35,673 nucleotides of DNA from Spirochaetota bacterium (lineage in GTDB: Bacteria; Spirochaetota; Spirochaetia; Treponematales; Rectinemataceae), in NCBI GenBank assembly GCA_026398595.1, contig JAPLSO010000069.1:1-35673 (forward strand). The letters run 5' to 3'. The notes beneath the pieces are model-generated. The model ran no database searches, had not been told where the DNA came from, and saw only the letters and a program-made list of their open reading frames with translations. A program made the position numbers and the translations under genes. Positions within the stretch are counted from its first letter, which is position 1; every line of letters starts with the position of its first letter. Shown piece by piece: positions 34,281 to 35,673 of this stretch.

Positions 34281-35375
34281 ATGAAAAACGTATACTACGT
34301 AGGGATGGATGTCCACAAGGACAGTATTCGCATGGCTGTGCTCCAGGGGAACGAACGAAGTACCGTGTACGAAGGGACGTATGAGAACGACATACCCAAG
34401 GTTATCCGGCGGCTTAAGAGTTTTTCCCAAAAGGGACCCGTGATCACGGCCTACGAAGCGGGATGTATGGGCTACACGCTCCAGAGAAGCATAAGCCAGG
34501 CAGGCATAGAATGTCGGGTCATATTGCCTAACAAGATCGACCGGTTGTCGATAAACCGAATCAAAACAGACGCTCGAGACGCGGTGCTCATAGCCAGGAT
34601 GATCAAACACAACGAGGCGGACACGATCCAGATCCCTACGCAGGACGACGAAGCCGCCCGGGACCTCTTGCGGTGCCGAGAGGACATAAAGGCAGAGCTT
34701 CAAAGGACACGGTACCAGCTATCGAATTTATTGTTGCGCCAGGGGCACCACTACAGCGGCACAACGAATTGGACAGGTGCGCATAAAGCGTGGATGAAGA
34801 AACTTGAGTTTCCTCGTGCTCCACAGCGCGAGGCCTTCGACCAGTACTTCTGCCATATGATGGAAATTGAAGCTCGGCTTGAACGGATTGAGGCAAGCAT
34901 TATATTCCTGGCACAGACTGAGCAGTACCGCGAGAAGGTAGCGCGCCTTCGATGCTTCAAAGGCATCGATTATCTGACAGCCTTGGCCTGCGTGTGCGAG
35001 GTTGGCGACTATAGGCGATTCCCTTCGGCGGGATCGTTCATGTCCTATTTGGGATTGGTGCCGAGTGAACACTCCTCAGGTGCCAAACGCTACCAAGGAG
35101 GGATTACCAAGACTGGGAACAGCCACCTGCGCAAACTGCTCATCGAGTCGAGCTGGCATTATCGCTATCGATTTGCCGCGAACGCCGCATTGAAAGAGCG
35201 TCGAAAGGGCATGGACGAAATGGTGATCACCTACGCCGACAAAGCAATTCATCGCCTTCAAAAAAAGTTCGCAAAGATCGTCTATAAGGGAAAGTCGGCT
35301 AAAATGGCCGTCACCGCCACGGCGCGGGAACTCGCTGGATTCATATGGGGCATGATGACCGAACGCTATTGCTAA
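34281..35375 (+). CDS. IS110-family DEDD transposase
   Basis: A 364-residue transposase. The N-terminal RuvC-like DEDD domain has VGMDVHKDS (Asp), ITAYEAG (Glu) and IKTDARDAVLIARM (two Asp). A coiled-coil middle region follows. The C-terminal Transposase_20 domain has CFKGIDYLTALACVCEVGDY and YQGGITKTGNSHLRKLLIES with the conserved serine. The ATG follows GGAGG at 34271-34275; an in-frame GTG at 34239 is less likely. The frame is complete, so the element may be active. Confidence 0.93.
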   Translation: MKNVYYVGMDVHKDSIRMAVLQGNERSTVYEGTYENDIPKVIRRLKSFSQKGPVITAYEAGCMGYTLQRSISQAGIECRVILPNKIDRLSINRIKTDARDAVLIARMIKHNEADTIQIPTQDDEAARDLLRCREDIKAELQRTRYQLSNLLLRQGHHYSGTTNWTGAHKAWMKKLEFPRAPQREAFDQYFCHMMEIEARLERIEASIIFLAQTEQYREKVARLRCFKGIDYLTALACVCEVGDYRRFPSAGSFMSYLGLVPSEHSSGAKRYQGGITKTGNSHLRKLLIESSWHYRYRFAANAALKERRKGMDEMVITYADKAIHRLQKKFAKIVYKGKSAKMAVTATARELAGFIWGMMTERYC

Positions 35376-35642
35376 AATAGGAGGTCTATAACCTTTGGAA
35401 TGGGCGGCGGAGCAATGAGTAGAGGAACGGCTACGATAAAGGGATATGCTCTTGTTATCCTTAAGGCGAACGTTCGTTCGATCCTCGCGACAAGACTGAA
35501 GCCATCCCCGATGATTAGATTGTCATGCGGTACCCAATCCGCGCATATCAGACTGATCAATCGTCGCAGAATCGTTCCTCTTCTCATTGCCCTGCTGCAG
35601 TATGGATAGAAGAGAAGAAATATTTCTTACCTTGGTTCTTGA
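35376..35642 (+). ncRNA. Right non-coding end of the IS, candidate bridge/seek RNA region
   Basis: IS1111-group elements are known to encode a guide-type RNA between the transposase stop and the right end. This stretch has no convincing gene and contains foldable parts such as ATGCGG (35525-35530) facing CCGCGCAT (35539-35546) and AGGT-CTATA-ACCT just after the transposase stop. The RNA boundaries and loops cannot be assigned from one copy. Confidence 0.4.
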
Positions 35643-35659
35643 CGGGAGGCACTTCATAT
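35643..35659 (-). repeat. Right inverted repeat of the IS
   Basis: Reverse complement ATATGAAGTGCCTCCCG, partner of the left repeat at 34200-34217. The remaining 14 bases to the window edge are flank or the outermost IS end. Confidence 0.75.
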
Positions 35660-35673
35660 CGGATAACAGGATT

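Larger units (their letters stand above)
34200..35659 (+). mobile_element. IS110-family insertion sequence, IS1111-like group
   Basis: An element of about 1.46 kb bounded by imperfect inverted repeats: ATATGAAGTGACCTCCCG (34200-34217) and, inverted, ATATGAAGTGCCTCCCG (35643-35659), differing by one inserted base. It carries one DEDD transposase gene and about 265 bp of non-coding DNA between the transposase stop and the right repeat. Subterminal inverted repeats and a long right non-coding end are features of the IS1111 group of IS110. No target duplication is expected. True ends may lie a few bases outside the repeats. Confidence 0.8.

Noticed and set aside
35400-35609. A 69-codon frame in the right end of the IS
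   Set aside because: No ribosome binding site or motif; the region is better explained as the non-coding end of an IS1111-type element.
34200-35659. Junction promoter formed by circularised IS ends (TTGACG at 35639-35644 with a box in the left end)
   Set aside because: The exact ends are not known, so the spacer cannot be counted; TATAAA in the left end is too far away.

Overview
The window is about 63% GC and densely coding. It has no rRNA, no recognisable tRNA and no CRISPR array. Gene content fits a free-living or gut/sediment spirochete (Spirochaetota, high-GC lineage): a 7TMR-DISM sensor fragment, a fused alpha/beta 2-oxoacid dehydrogenase E1, a TrpR-like protein, an XRE regulator with a two-CW tail, and SdrD_B-type lipoprotein remains. 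The taxon is inferred from gene families only.

Layout. (1) 1-471: 5' end of a membrane sensor gene leaving the left edge. (2) 663-12085, minus strand: one operon, transcribed right to left, in the order deoR, E2, E3, fused E1, PHP-domain protein, SrlD-like dehydrogenase, FGGY kinase, SorE-like dehydrogenase. It looks like catabolism of a polyol or ketose coupled to a dedicated 2-oxoacid dehydrogenase complex. The substrate is unknown. Divergent from it is an intact ribulokinase (araB), followed by a TrpR-like gene. (3) 14310-18692, minus: a damaged copper module (copA, and an HMA-SafE-cupredoxin protein), with the copA end fused to a fragment of a type III restriction Res subunit. (4) 18807-31851: a sulfur amino acid and methyl-cycle region with cysK (interrupted by an amber codon), an XRE/two-CW regulator, metY, luxS, an aminotransferase, metA (acetyl-CoA type, Glu111), metF, metH, an SAH/MTA-type deaminase and a 6-oxopurine nucleoside phosphorylase. 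(5) 32072-35659: a broken SdrD_B lipoprotein gene, a small membrane protein and an IS110/IS1111-type element.

The most interesting signal is regulatory. A palindrome of the form TACCAC-N3-GTGGTA occurs in the cysK promoter, upstream of the XRE/two-CW gene, and upstream of metY; a degenerate copy lies upstream of metA. The metY and metA leaders also share an extended RNA-like architecture. Four hairpins lie in the same order, including one just before the Shine-Dalgarno sequence, and in two of them the bases differ while pairing is kept. I know no riboswitch class that matches. The working model is a local sulfur/methionine regulon with a DNA operator, probably read by the XRE/two-CW protein, plus a new leader RNA.

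A second theme is decay. Seven loci carry lesions: E1 (deletion/frameshift), the SrlD-like gene (20-nt duplication), copA (internal deletion, frameshift, lost motif residues, truncated end), res (both ends lost), the SafE gene (frameshift), cysK (CAG to TAG) and the SdrD_B lipoprotein (frameshift plus two stops). Whether this is real pseudogenisation or a sequence/assembly problem cannot be decided here.
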